NCBI GenBank assembly: GCA_049510975.1
Contig: JBEKYM010000009.1
Span: 1-64,000 of the forward strand
Length of the DNA: 64,000 nt
Direction: 5' to 3'
Source: JAKACA01 sp049510975
GTDB taxonomy: Bacteria; Actinomycetota; Acidimicrobiia; Acidimicrobiales; Bog-793
Position 1 is the first letter of the stretch. Each line of letters begins with the position of its first letter. Positions 42,206 to 50,552 of this stretch are shown here, piece after piece. Both the position numbers and the translations under genes were made by a program. Below the pieces are notes generated by a model. It ran no database searches, was not told the origin of the DNA, and was given only the letters and a program-made list of their open reading frames with translations.

Positions 42206-43480
42206 CTAATCGGCCCGGCCGGAGTAGCTGACCACGACGGTCTCCTCGATGCTCCGGTACAGATCCCGCAGCTCCGGGTAACCGGTGACAGCTCCCGAGG
42301 CAGCAAAGACATAGCCGTGATTGCCGATCCGCCAGTCGAGCACCGAGCCTGGACCTCGGTGCAGCGTGACAGCCGTGACCCCCGCAAGGCTGCCGGCTGC
42401 ATCCAGCCCTTCGATGGCGGTGACTTCGGTCGCCCAAATGGGTGCATGGAAGAGGAAGCGAAACCCGATCGTGTCGGCCGTCGGCTCCACCAGCTCACCC
42501 GGGTCGATGCCGAGTGCGACTTGCATGGCGAGGCGCACCGCCAAGGCGCCCGTGGCGAGCTCGAACATGAGCGGGATGCCGCCTCCGAGCCGACCGTTGA
42601 CTTCGATGACACGGGGTCCGTCGGGAGTGAACTTGATCTCGGTGTGCAGGCATCCCGTTTCGATGCCGATCGCAGCGATGGCGGCCGATGCCACCTCCAA
42701 CACCGCATCGCGGTCGGTGCCGCTCACGGTCGAGGGGATGAAGAATCCGGTTTCGCGGAACGGCTCGGCCGGCGGGAACCGTCCGGTGACGGCGAAGTGA
42801 TGCGGATCGCCGCCGCGCACGAAGGTCTCGACCGAGAGGTAGTTGGCAAAGCCGTCTCCCAGTCGGGGCTCGGTGTCGGCCAGGTACTCCTCGACCACCA
42901 TGGGAACCGCGTCGTTGCCGGCGTTGCTCGCTTCGATGAGCTGCCGCAGGCTCGGGGCATCGGCCACCGGGTAGACGCGCTTGCTGTCATTGCCGAATTG
43001 AGGCTTGAAGATGGCGGGGTAGGTGACCTCTTGGAGCAGATTGTCGGAGTCCGGCGAATGCCCGGCAGGCACGACCCACGACCGTGGTGTCGGGAGGCCG
43101 GCGTCGCGAAAGGCCTGCCGTTGGCGGGCTTTGTCCAGCAGACGCCCGGCCACCTCGGGCGAGTGGAATGGCAGTCCGAGCTCGCGCGCCATCTCGGCGA
43201 AGGCGACCATGTTGGTATCGAAGAACGTCAGCATGCCGGCCGGCTCGTAGACGGCAACGGCGTCGGCCCATGATCCCGGCGGGAGCCCGGCCAGATCCAC
43301 GATCGTTCCGAAACGCTTCATCATTCGCTCGATGGCGGCGGTGTCCGGATCGCTCAGGTCCACGAGCCACAGCAGGTCGCAGATGCCAGCAGCCGCCTGG
43401 GCGAGGGCAAGCGGTGACAGGATGGCCCGCCCGAAGGGGACGGCCAGCCGGGGTTTGCCGGAGGTGGCGGGGCTACTCAA
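42206..43480 (-). CDS. ATP-grasp ligase of unknown substrate
   Basis: 424 residues from TTG 43480, which has GAGGAG 5 nt upstream. A preATP-grasp domain (1-110) precedes the ATP-grasp fold: AIFKPQFGNDSKRVYPV (lysine ~159), VVEEYL (~195-200) and the Mg/ATP motif VIEVNGRLGGGIPLMF (about 291-306). The layout matches amino-acid and peptide ligases of the L-amino acid ligase/BacD group and carboxylate-amine ligases. The C-terminal ~100 residues form a separate small domain. Beside an amino acid:carrier-protein ligase it may join an amino acid to another carboxylate, which is inference from context. Confidence 0.85.
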   Translation of the reverse strand: MSSPATSGKPRLAVPFGRAILSPLALAQAAAGICDLLWLVDLSDPDTAAIERMMKRFGTIVDLAGLPPGSWADAVAVYEPAGMLTFFDTNMVAFAEMARELGLPFHSPEVAGRLLDKARQRQAFRDAGLPTPRSWVVPAGHSPDSDNLLQEVTYPAIFKPQFGNDSKRVYPVADAPSLRQLIEASNAGNDAVPMVVEEYLADTEPRLGDGFANYLSVETFVRGGDPHHFAVTGRFPPAEPFRETGFFIPSTVSGTDRDAVLEVASAAIAAIGIETGCLHTEIKFTPDGPRVIEVNGRLGGGIPLMFELATGALAVRLAMQVALGIDPGELVEPTADTIGFRFLFHAPIWATEVTAIEGLDAAGSLAGVTAVTLHRGPGSVLDWRIGNHGYVFAASGAVTGYPELRDLYRSIEETVVVSYSGRAD

Positions 43481-43620
43481 CGAAACTCCTCGGCGCCGGG
43501 TCGATGAACGACGCCCTCGGTTCGCAATCTACGGCCTCGCACCGGCCCTGCCGTGACTCGGTGGCGCGGTCGGTGCTGAGCACGTGTCGGCCGGAGGCGC
43601 GCCCCGTTGGCAGCGACGGG

Positions 43621-43667
43621 CGTCAAGCCAGGGTTGACGAACAGGTTCTCGTCAACGTAATATTGAC
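43621..43667. promoter_or_regulatory. promoter with two GTCAA-N7-TTGAC inverted repeats
   Basis: -35 TTGACG (43634-43639), an 18-nt spacer and -10 TAATAT (43658-43663) end 6 nt before ATG 43670, giving a leaderless mRNA. Two inverted repeats of the same design overlap it: CGTCAA-N7-TTGACG (43621-43639) covers the -35 and GTCAA-N7-TTGAC (43651-43667) covers the -10, with centres 29 bp apart. This is what a two-site repressor operator looks like; the likely binder is the HTH protein encoded next or another regulator. Confidence 0.75.
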
Positions 43668-43669
43668 TT

Positions 43670-44413
43670 ATGGCCGACTTTCCCGTTCCGCTGGACAACC
43701 TCATCGCCTACGTGAAGGGCTTGCGACCCGGCGACGGACCTCTCGAGCTCGTCTCGGGCGCTGTGACCGTGGCAGATCGACTGGAGGAGCACTCCGATGC
43801 GCTCGTCGGCTATTTCGTCGATCAGGCGCGGCGCTCGGGTGCTTCCTGGAGTCAGATCGGCGCCAGCATGGGAGTCTCGAAGCAGGCAGCCCAACAGCGG
43901 TTCGTCGCTCGGGACGACGATCTCGAGCCAGAGGCGAAGCGCTTCGGCCGTTTCACGCCCCGGGCACGTAATGCGGTCGCCGCTGCCGGCCGGATGGCAG
44001 CGAGCGCTCAGGCCGACTCGGTCGACGTGGCGCACATTGCCGCGGGACTGCTGGCCGAGCCCCATGGTCTCGCTGCCAAGACGATTCACCGCTTGGGCGT
44101 CGCCGATGAGCAGTTCTACGGCGCGCTCGGACTGGTTCCTGTCACCGGCGCCTACGACTCGGATCCGGTCGCACTTCGCGAGCTCCACTTTTCCGATGCC
44201 AGCAGAGCGGCCTTTCGAGGGACGCTGAAGGCGGCGCTTCGGCTGGGCCACAACTACATCGGAACCGAGCACCTGCTCCTCGGCGTGCTCTCCGTGGAGA
44301 GCGATACGACCGAGTCCTTGGCGAAGCTCGGCCTGAGCCCCGCATTGGTCGACCGGGCGCTCGCGGTCGAGCTCGCCAGCTTCCGACTCGACCAAGAGCG
44401 CGGAACGGCCTGA
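43670..44413 (+). CDS. Clp N-terminal-domain protein with helix-turn-helix
   Basis: 247 residues. The first part contains SGASWSQIGASMGVSKQAAQQRF (about 55-77), a helix-turn-helix of the sigma-70-region-4/LuxR style. From ~90 on, a double Clp-N repeat follows: FTPRARNAVAAAGRMAASAQADSVDVAHIAAGLL and FRGTLKAALRLGHNYIGTEHLLLGVL. Clp-N domains recognise substrates or adaptors of ClpC/ClpA. There is no AAA domain, so it is not itself an unfoldase. It may be a DNA-binding protein whose stability is set by ClpC. Strong leaderless promoter with twin operators. Confidence 0.88.
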   Translation: MADFPVPLDNLIAYVKGLRPGDGPLELVSGAVTVADRLEEHSDALVGYFVDQARRSGASWSQIGASMGVSKQAAQQRFVARDDDLEPEAKRFGRFTPRARNAVAAAGRMAASAQADSVDVAHIAAGLLAEPHGLAAKTIHRLGVADEQFYGALGLVPVTGAYDSDPVALRELHFSDASRAAFRGTLKAALRLGHNYIGTEHLLLGVLSVESDTTESLAKLGLSPALVDRALAVELASFRLDQERGTA

Positions 44414-44741
44414 AATCTCCGCCGGTTCCGGGGTGCCCGTCTGCCACGGTAGGATCGCGCAACGTTTTGGAATAGGCACCCGCCGGCAGGTCTTCCCTCG
44501 GGACTTGCCGGCGGTCTCGCGTCCGGTCACCGATCGAGCGGGTGCTGGCTCGGCCCTCTCGCACCGCCTTCCGCTCAGCCGCTCGTGCGACCCGCCACGT
44601 CGCCGGCCCGATCCTCGCCGAGTAGCATCGCCAGCGATTCGGGTTGTTCTCGTTGGCTCGAGTTGTCGTCGGGTTGCGATGGAGGCGGGTTCCTGACGGG
44701 CCGCCGCCATTACCGACGTAAAAGTGCACGTCAGAGGTGTA
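44414..44741. other. non-coding stretch before tRNA-Pro
   Basis: About 330 bp without a supportable gene. It contains a 13-bp stem, CCGCCGGCAGGTC (44480-44492) with GACTTGCCGGCGG (44502-44514), with one G-T pair and a 9-nt loop and no T-tract: probably the end of the Clp-N transcript. Near the tRNA, GACGT and ACGTC flank AAAAGTGC (44715-44732). No tRNA promoter could be assigned with confidence. Confidence 0.5.
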
Positions 44742-44816
44742 CGGGCTGTGGCGCAGCTTGGTTAGCGCGCTTGACTGGGGGTCAAGAGGTCCCGGGTTCA
44801 AATCCCGGCAGCCCGA
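44742..44816 (+). tRNA. tRNA-Pro (GGG anticodon)
   Basis: 75 nt without an encoded CCA. The acceptor arm CGGGCTG pairs with CAGCCCG, the D stem is GCGC/GCGC, the anticodon arm CTTGA-CTGGGGG-TCAAG places GGG at 34-36, and the T arm is CCGGG-TTCAAAT-CCCGG. The discriminator base is A. It reads CCC and CCT proline codons. Confidence 0.96.
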
Positions 44817-44870
44817 CTCGGAAGCGACATCAGGAATCGGCGGCACCTCTCTTGCGACCGACTGCGAGGA

Positions 44871-45578
44871 TCATCCTCCCAGGAGGGAGATGTCGCGGAC
44901 GCAGAAGCCGTGGTGCTCCCACTCCTCGTTCAGCACCACGTGCACGCACTCGAGCACGGACTTGCCTCGGGCGTAGGGCGGCCACCCCGAGCTCGCCGGA
45001 ACTGGCGCAGGCATCGACAGCTCGCCAGTCGTCACGGTCGACAGCCAACGGTCCAGCTCGCCATTTTGCAGCTCGCGCACAGCCAAGACGTCGTCGAGGC
45101 TCGGGGTTGCCGCGGGGTCCAGGCGCGGTTCGTGCTCAAGTACTTGGTCGGTAACCAGCCCGAAGGCGGTGGGCGGCCGGGTCGATCCCAGGCAGCAACG
45201 ACTGAACCAGCAGTCGTGTACATACACCAGGTGGCGCAGGGTCTCTACCGGCGACCACTCGCCACCGACGCGCCGATGTTCCGAACCGCTGGGCATCCGT
45301 CGGAGTCGTTCGAGCGTCGCCGACCACGCGGCCCGCAACTCGCGGAAGCCCCTGAGCAGTTCGATCGGATCGGCTGATCGGATCAGCACCCGCACCGGAT
45401 GTCGCCGGTCAAGCTCCGCCTCGACGTACGAGCACACCTCAACTCCGTTGATCACCAAGTTGCCGACCAGCCCGTCAATGACGGCGTCCTGCATGACCAC
45501 GCCGATCAACCGGGCACGAGTGAAGTCGCACTCGCGGAACTCGGAGTCGGTCAGGTCCTGGTCGTCGAATCTGGTCAT
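44871..45578 (-). CDS. DinB-family protein with pentapeptide-like N-terminus
   Basis: 235 residues from ATG 45578. Residues 1-45 (DQDLTDSEFRECDFTRARLIGV) have pentapeptide-repeat spacing. From about 70 a DinB/YfiT four-helix bundle follows with GGEWSPVETLRHLVYVHDCWF, whose His, together with HVVLNEEWEHHGFCVRD near the C-terminus, would bind the metal. Such bundles include mycothiol- and bacillithiol-dependent transferases. No substrate is known. In-frame extension upstream to 45677 adds unconserved residues. Confidence 0.85.
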   Translation of the reverse strand: MTRFDDQDLTDSEFRECDFTRARLIGVVMQDAVIDGLVGNLVINGVEVCSYVEAELDRRHPVRVLIRSADPIELLRGFRELRAAWSATLERLRRMPSGSEHRRVGGEWSPVETLRHLVYVHDCWFSRCCLGSTRPPTAFGLVTDQVLEHEPRLDPAATPSLDDVLAVRELQNGELDRWLSTVTTGELSMPAPVPASSGWPPYARGKSVLECVHVVLNEEWEHHGFCVRDISLLGG

Positions 45579-45739
45579 CCTCGCCAGTATCGACCCGAGT
45601 CGTGACATCCGCACGGCATGACGCCGACCAGCTCTTGGCTCCGGGCTACCCGCTGGGGCGAAGCAGCTCAGGAACACTCGGAGCCTGGAAGTGGCCGACC
45701 CCGGTCAGATCCGAAGAACCGCATTTGTCTTCCGTGTGT

Positions 45740-46324
45740 TCAGTGCGCAGGTCGGCCGTAGGACACTGATTCGGTGACTGCCGGAGGTAAGGACTCGACG
45801 AGCTGAGCATCAGGGCCGGCTCCGAGGGCGTCGTTGACGGTGGAGAACGCCACCCGCAGCGCCACGAAGGCCGTGATGGCGAAGATCTGGGAATCGGTGA
45901 GCCCGGCGTCACGAAGGTCCTGGACATCTGTGGGGGTGGTGGCGTTGGGATCACTCACGATCTTGCGTGCCCAGGCCGCCATGGCCCTTTCCTGGTCGTT
46001 GAGGCCGGTGTCGGTGCCGTTGAGCACTGCTGCCGCAAGGGTCGGGTCCGACACGCCGGAGAGCTTGCCGCCCCATGCCAGGGAGCAGTAGGAGTCGCCG
46101 AGGGTCGACGCGGCGGCGGTGACGAGGATGCCGCGCTGGCGGAAGTCGAGGCCGCTGGGCTTGAACGCTTGCGACATCAATTCGAAGAGGCGCTCCATGC
46201 TCACTGGCTGGTACGCCCAGAGGCGCGACACGTTCCATACGTAGCCGCTGTCTTTGACATCCTCGTCATAGAAAGCCTGTGCCTCTGGACTGATTGGGGG
46301 CTCGGCGAGAAACCCAGCAGTCAT
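45740..46324 (-). CDS. carboxymuconolactone-decarboxylase/AhpD-like protein
   Basis: 194 residues from ATG 46324; TTG 46330 is an alternative, and GGAGG lies 10 nt before the ATG. Helical CMD-type sequence: RQRGILVTAAASTLGDSYCSLAWGGKLSG (about 65-93) holds a single Cys where AhpD has CxxC, followed by LNDQERAMAAWARKIVSDPNATT and SQIFAITAFVALRVAFSTVNDALG. Without the second Cys, AhpD-type disulfide reduction is unlikely, so this belongs to the single-Cys peroxidase-like or non-catalytic branch. Confidence 0.82.
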   Translation of the reverse strand: MTAGFLAEPPISPEAQAFYDEDVKDSGYVWNVSRLWAYQPVSMERLFELMSQAFKPSGLDFRQRGILVTAAASTLGDSYCSLAWGGKLSGVSDPTLAAAVLNGTDTGLNDQERAMAAWARKIVSDPNATTPTDVQDLRDAGLTDSQIFAITAFVALRVAFSTVNDALGAGPDAQLVESLPPAVTESVSYGRPAH

Positions 46325-46589
46325 CGACAATCATCCTCCTGGTACTTGCGGGGTACGTACCCGACACCGTTGATGTCGGGCCGAAGCGATCATGCCACTG
46401 TCGGTTCGGGCGTCTGGACGATGAAGGTGAATGTCAGCGAAGGCCCGCCCGCGCGGCGGACCACCCGATGGTTCCGGTCTCGCGGAGGGGGACGGAGGAG
46501 GGCCGGCGCTCCAACTCATCGCCGGAACCTCGGCGCGTGCGGTCCTGTCGAGGGCGTCGTAGCCTTCCGCCCGACGGAGGAGGTGACGA

Positions 46590-49500
46590 GTGCGCTGCCC
46601 AGCGTGCGGAGGCGACAACCCGGACGGCAAACAGTTCTGCAAGCACTGTGGCGGTTCGTTGGCTCACGTCTGTTCCTCCTGCGGGGCGTTGCTCGAAGTC
46701 GACGACCGGTACTGCGGTGACTGCGGGGCGCTCGTCGGTGCGCCGCTCCCCAGGCAGAGCGACCCGGCGCCCGCCACTGGGGCGGCCGAGGCGGATCGTG
46801 ATGCGGCGACGCCAACACGCGAGCTCCGTCATGTCTCGGTGCTGTTCTGCGATCTGGTCGGTTTCACGCCATTCTCGGAAACGCGTGACCCGGAGGACGT
46901 GCGTGACCTGCTCACGGGCTACTTCGAGCTGGCCCGCTCCATTGTGGGGCGCTACGGCGGCATCGTCGAGAAGTTCATCGGCGATGCCGTCATGGCTGTC
47001 TGGGGCGTCCCGCTGGCAAACGAGGACGATGCCGAGCGAGCGGTCCGGGCCGGCCTCGAGCTCCTGGCCGCCGTGCCCGACTATGGCAGGGCCCACCAGA
47101 CGGACCTGCAGGCTCGGGTCGGGATCGTGACGGGCGCCGCCGCCACGACCTCCGAGGAAGAGGGCATCGTCATCGGCGACCGCGTGAACACGGCCGCCCG
47201 CATCCAGTCGGCCGCCTTGGCGGGGTGCTGCTATGTCGACGACACGACGCGGGCGGCCACGGCAGCTGCCATCGGATACGAGGACGCCGGCCCGCACGAG
47301 CTGAAGGGCAAGGCCGAGCCGGTTCACCTGTTCCGAGCGCTGCGTGTCGTCGCCGCTGTCGCCGGCTCGCAGCGGTCCGCCGTCATCGAGGCGCCCTTCA
47401 TCGGCCGAGACCACGAGCTTCGCCTCGTGAAAGAGCTCTTCCATGCTTCGGCCGAACGCCGCGCTGCCCGCATGGTGCTCGTCTCCGGCGTGGCAGGCGT
47501 CGGCAAATCGCGCCTCGCATGGGAGTTCTTCAAGTATCTGGACGGCTTGGCTGGGCAGGTGCTCTGGCACGCCGGTCGCTGCTTGTCCTACGGCGAGGGA
47601 GTGTCGTACTCGGCCCTCTCGGAGATGGTCCGAGCCAGGCTGCAGATCGGAGAAGCCGACCCGCCGGAGGTCGTCGCCGATCGTTTGGCGGGCGGCCTCG
47701 AGCGCTGGATCACCGACACGGCGGACCGAGAGTTCGTCGAGGCGCGCCTCGGTCAGCTCCTGGGACTGCCGGCCTTCAAGGCTCTGTCGAAGGAGGACGT
47801 CTTCTCGGGCTGGCGCCTTTTCTTCGAGCGACTCTCCGAGAACCAGCCGGTCGTCATGCTGGTGGAGGATCTGCAGTGGGCTGACGCTGGGATGGCCGAG
47901 TTCCTCGACCACCTCCTCGAATGGTCGGGCGACCATGCCATCTTCCTCCTGGTGCTCACACGGCCCGAAGGGGCTGACCGGAGGGAGCTCGTCCTCTCCC
48001 GTCGCAGCGTCACGACGCTGCCTCTCGACCCGCTCTCGGGCAAGCTCATGGGGGAGTTGCTCGACGAGCTCGTGCCCGGCCTGCCGGGGGACGCCCGAGG
48101 GCGCATCGTGGCCAGAGCCGGGGGCATCCCGCTGTACGCAATCGAGACGGTCCGCGCGTTGCTCGACAAGGGAGTACTCGAGCGCGCTGGCGACGGTACG
48201 CTGCGCCTCGTCGGCGAGCTCGGCGACTTGGAGATCCCGCCCGGCCTTACGGCGCTCATCTCCGCCCGCCTCGACGCGCTGGATACCGACGAGCGCCGCC
48301 TCGTGAAGGAGTGCGCCGTCCTCGGTGAGAGCTTCTCCCGGCAGGCGGTCGAAGCGGTCTCGGACCTCGACGCAGGTGTGCGCGCCGAGGTGATGGCTTC
48401 CCTTGTCAGAAAAGAAGTGCTCACGGTGCGAGCGGACAAGTACTCGCCCGATCGTGGGCTGTACACCTTCACGCAGTCGCTGATCCGCACGGTCGCCTAT
48501 GACATGTTGACGAGGGCGGAGCGCAAGGCCCGGCACCTCATGACCGCTCGACATCTCCGCGCCCTCGTGCCGGACGACGGCGCCGAAGTCGCCGAGGTGA
48601 TCGCTGCTCACCTGCACGAGGCATACGCGGCCGCCGGCGACGATGACGATGCCGATGACCTGCGCGCCGAGGCTTGCCGGGCGTACGCCTTGGCAGCTGA
48701 GCGGGCGGAGTCGGTCGGTGCTCCCGAGGCAGCCGAGGTCGGGTTCCTGCGGGCCGCAGAGCTCAGCTCGAACGAGCCCGAGCAGACGGCGTTGGTCGAG
48801 AACGCCGGGCGAGCAGCGGTGGCCGCAGGCTGGCACGAACGCGCCGTCGGCCACTTCGAGGCGGCGATCGCCGCCCATGTCAAGGCTGAACGGGTCGTCG
48901 AGGCCGCCCGAGTGACGTGCCGGTACGGCGTCTCCCTCAACGCTCTCGGCCAAGGAGAGCGGGCGATCACTCAGATCACCGAGGCGCTCGCCTCGCTCGA
49001 TCCGGCGGCGGCGCCTCCGGCCATCGTGGCCGAGCTGCAGAACAGCCTCGGAGAAACCCTCGTCTTCGCCGGTCGCAGCGAGGAAGCAACTGCACCGATC
49101 GAAGCGGCACTCACGCTGGCACAACACTACGAACTGCCCGAGCTGCTGGCTTCGGCTCTCAACTCGAAGGCGATGGTCCTCCAGGTCCTCGGACGCGTGT
49201 CGGAGGCTCGCTTGCTCTACGAAGGTGCGATCGCGGCCGCCCGCCGCAGCGGTGTTGCGCGAACCGAGCTGAGCGCCGAGAGCCGCCTGGCGGACCTCTG
49301 CATGACGCGGGATCTCGAAGGAGCCGAAACCCACGGTCGTGCGGCCCTTGGCCTTGCCCGGCGCTGGGGCCTCCGCGGCTTCGAGGCGGACTCGGCGAGC
49401 AACCTCATGTACATCCTCACGATGGCCGGGCGCCTCGACGAGGCCACACAGCTCGGGGCGGAGCTCTGCCCGGCCGGCGGCGACGAGCGTCCGCGCACCG

Positions 49501-50114
49501 ACGGGATCCGGTTCCGTCTCGCATGCCTCGAGGCGCTCCGCGGCAATCCTGCAGGTGCCCGCGAACATCTCGCGTTCTGCGACGCTTGGTCGGTCAGTGA
49601 CAGCGTCCAGGACAGGGCGCTGTATGCCGCTGCCGATTCGGCGGTCCGTCTCGCCGGCGGGGACGCCGATGGCGCGCTCGGGGCCGCTCGGCGTTGCATC
49701 GACGAGTTGGGTTTCTACGTGGCTCACGAGGCGGTGCGCCTGGCGTTCCCGCTCGCCCTCGAGGCTGCTGTCGCCCTCGGCGACCTCGACGAGGCCGAAC
49801 GTCTCACCCGGCTCGTGATGGCGCACCCCCGCGGAGACGTCCCGCCGTTCTTACGGGCTCAGGTCAGGCGGGCAGATGCCCTGGTCGCGAGCGCACGGGA
49901 CGATGACGGGGGTGTCGAAGAGAGCCTGTTAGCCGCCGAGGCCGCGTTCCGTCAGCTCGGCTACCTCTACTGGACAGCGAGAGCCTTGTACGACCGAGCT
50001 GACTGGCTCGCTCGCCACGGCAGGCTCGGTGAGTCGGCGACTGCTCGCGGGGAGGCCGCCGCCATCTCTGCAGCCGTTGGCGTGCCGGCATCTCCCGCAG
50101 GTTCGGTGACTTAG
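46590..50114 (+). CDS. zinc-ribbon/adenylate cyclase/AAA/TPR signalling protein
   Basis: 1174 residues from GTG 46590, with GGAGGAGG 6 nt upstream. Two zinc ribbons (CPAC..CKHC 3-20, CSSC..CGDC 28-45). A class III cyclase domain (about 78-250) has metal Asp88 and Asp132, Lys128 and Asp197 (adenine-type selectors), and Asn200 and Arg204 for catalysis, so it is probably an active adenylyl cyclase. Then a STAND-like AAA domain: Walker A GVAGVGKS (300-307), Walker B VVMLVEDLQWAD (about 420-431). From ~650 to the end it is TPR-like helices. It is cytoplasmic, without membrane segments. The layout suggests a cyclase controlled by an NTP-dependent sensor; the ligand is unknown. Confidence 0.92.
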   Translation: MRCPACGGDNPDGKQFCKHCGGSLAHVCSSCGALLEVDDRYCGDCGALVGAPLPRQSDPAPATGAAEADRDAATPTRELRHVSVLFCDLVGFTPFSETRDPEDVRDLLTGYFELARSIVGRYGGIVEKFIGDAVMAVWGVPLANEDDAERAVRAGLELLAAVPDYGRAHQTDLQARVGIVTGAAATTSEEEGIVIGDRVNTAARIQSAALAGCCYVDDTTRAATAAAIGYEDAGPHELKGKAEPVHLFRALRVVAAVAGSQRSAVIEAPFIGRDHELRLVKELFHASAERRAARMVLVSGVAGVGKSRLAWEFFKYLDGLAGQVLWHAGRCLSYGEGVSYSALSEMVRARLQIGEADPPEVVADRLAGGLERWITDTADREFVEARLGQLLGLPAFKALSKEDVFSGWRLFFERLSENQPVVMLVEDLQWADAGMAEFLDHLLEWSGDHAIFLLVLTRPEGADRRELVLSRRSVTTLPLDPLSGKLMGELLDELVPGLPGDARGRIVARAGGIPLYAIETVRALLDKGVLERAGDGTLRLVGELGDLEIPPGLTALISARLDALDTDERRLVKECAVLGESFSRQAVEAVSDLDAGVRAEVMASLVRKEVLTVRADKYSPDRGLYTFTQSLIRTVAYDMLTRAERKARHLMTARHLRALVPDDGAEVAEVIAAHLHEAYAAAGDDDDADDLRAEACRAYALAAERAESVGAPEAAEVGFLRAAELSSNEPEQTALVENAGRAAVAAGWHERAVGHFEAAIAAHVKAERVVEAARVTCRYGVSLNALGQGERAITQITEALASLDPAAAPPAIVAELQNSLGETLVFAGRSEEATAPIEAALTLAQHYELPELLASALNSKAMVLQVLGRVSEARLLYEGAIAAARRSGVARTELSAESRLADLCMTRDLEGAETHGRAALGLARRWGLRGFEADSASNLMYILTMAGRLDEATQLGAELCPAGGDERPRTDGIRFRLACLEALRGNPAGAREHLAFCDAWSVSDSVQDRALYAAADSAVRLAGGDADGALGAARRCIDELGFYVAHEAVRLAFPLALEAAVALGDLDEAERLTRLVMAHPRGDVPPFLRAQVRRADALVASARDDDGGVEESLLAAEAAFRQLGYLYWTARALYDRADWLARHGRLGESATARGEAAAISAAVGVPASPAGSVT

Positions 50115-50416
50115 CCCGGCGCTTGTGGCTCCTCGACGACGTGGAACTCGACGCGATAGACGAGCGTGTCCTCGTGGATCGGCCCGGCATGAGCAGCGCG
50201 TCGACGCAGGGCCTCCCGGTCCCGTTCGCCGGTGCGTGCGACGTCGGCCGGCGGGATCGCCGCGAACGGCATGAGCTCCATCGAGTCGATTTCGAGCTGG
50301 ACCGGGCCGACCGGGTAGCGGCCGCCCACTCGAACCTTCGGGCTGCGCCACAGCCGGAACGACACCGAGATCTCGCCCGAGACGACCCGGTCGCGCAGCT
50401 CCCGACTGAACTCCAT
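50111..50416 (-). CDS. small ASCH/PUA-like protein
   Basis: 101 residues. It starts MEFSRELRDRVVSGEISVSFRLW and has KVRVGGRYPVGPVQLEIDSMELMPF, then an acidic-basic helix and YRVEFHVVEE at the end: the beta-barrel pattern of ASCH domains, which bind nucleic acids or modified nucleosides. The assignment is tentative. Its 3' end overlaps the giant cyclase gene by 4 bp tail to tail, so no terminator separates them. Confidence 0.6.
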   Translation of the reverse strand: MEFSRELRDRVVSGEISVSFRLWRSPKVRVGGRYPVGPVQLEIDSMELMPFAAIPPADVARTGERDREALRRRAAHAGPIHEDTLVYRVEFHVVEEPQAPG

Positions 50417-50552
50417 CGGTCGAGATTATGCGGCGAACGCACGATGTGGAGAGGTGCCTGACCCACCCCGTGTGACGTTGGTGTGACGCTGCTTTCGTAC
50501 CGTCCGGGTGGGGGCAGTTGCAGCCGCAGCCCCGACTCGAGCGGAGGCGCAC

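Noticed and set aside
44742..44816. tRNA-Pro as an integration site for a genomic island to its right.
   Set aside because: No integrase of the phage type, no repeat of the tRNA 3' end was noticed downstream, and the genes that follow are ordinary chromosomal types.
46434..49826. An 1130-codon open frame on the minus strand opposite the giant cyclase gene.
   Set aside because: Composition is that of an antisense mirror (Arg/His/Asp/Gly-rich). The plus strand has zinc ribbons, cyclase and Walker motifs.
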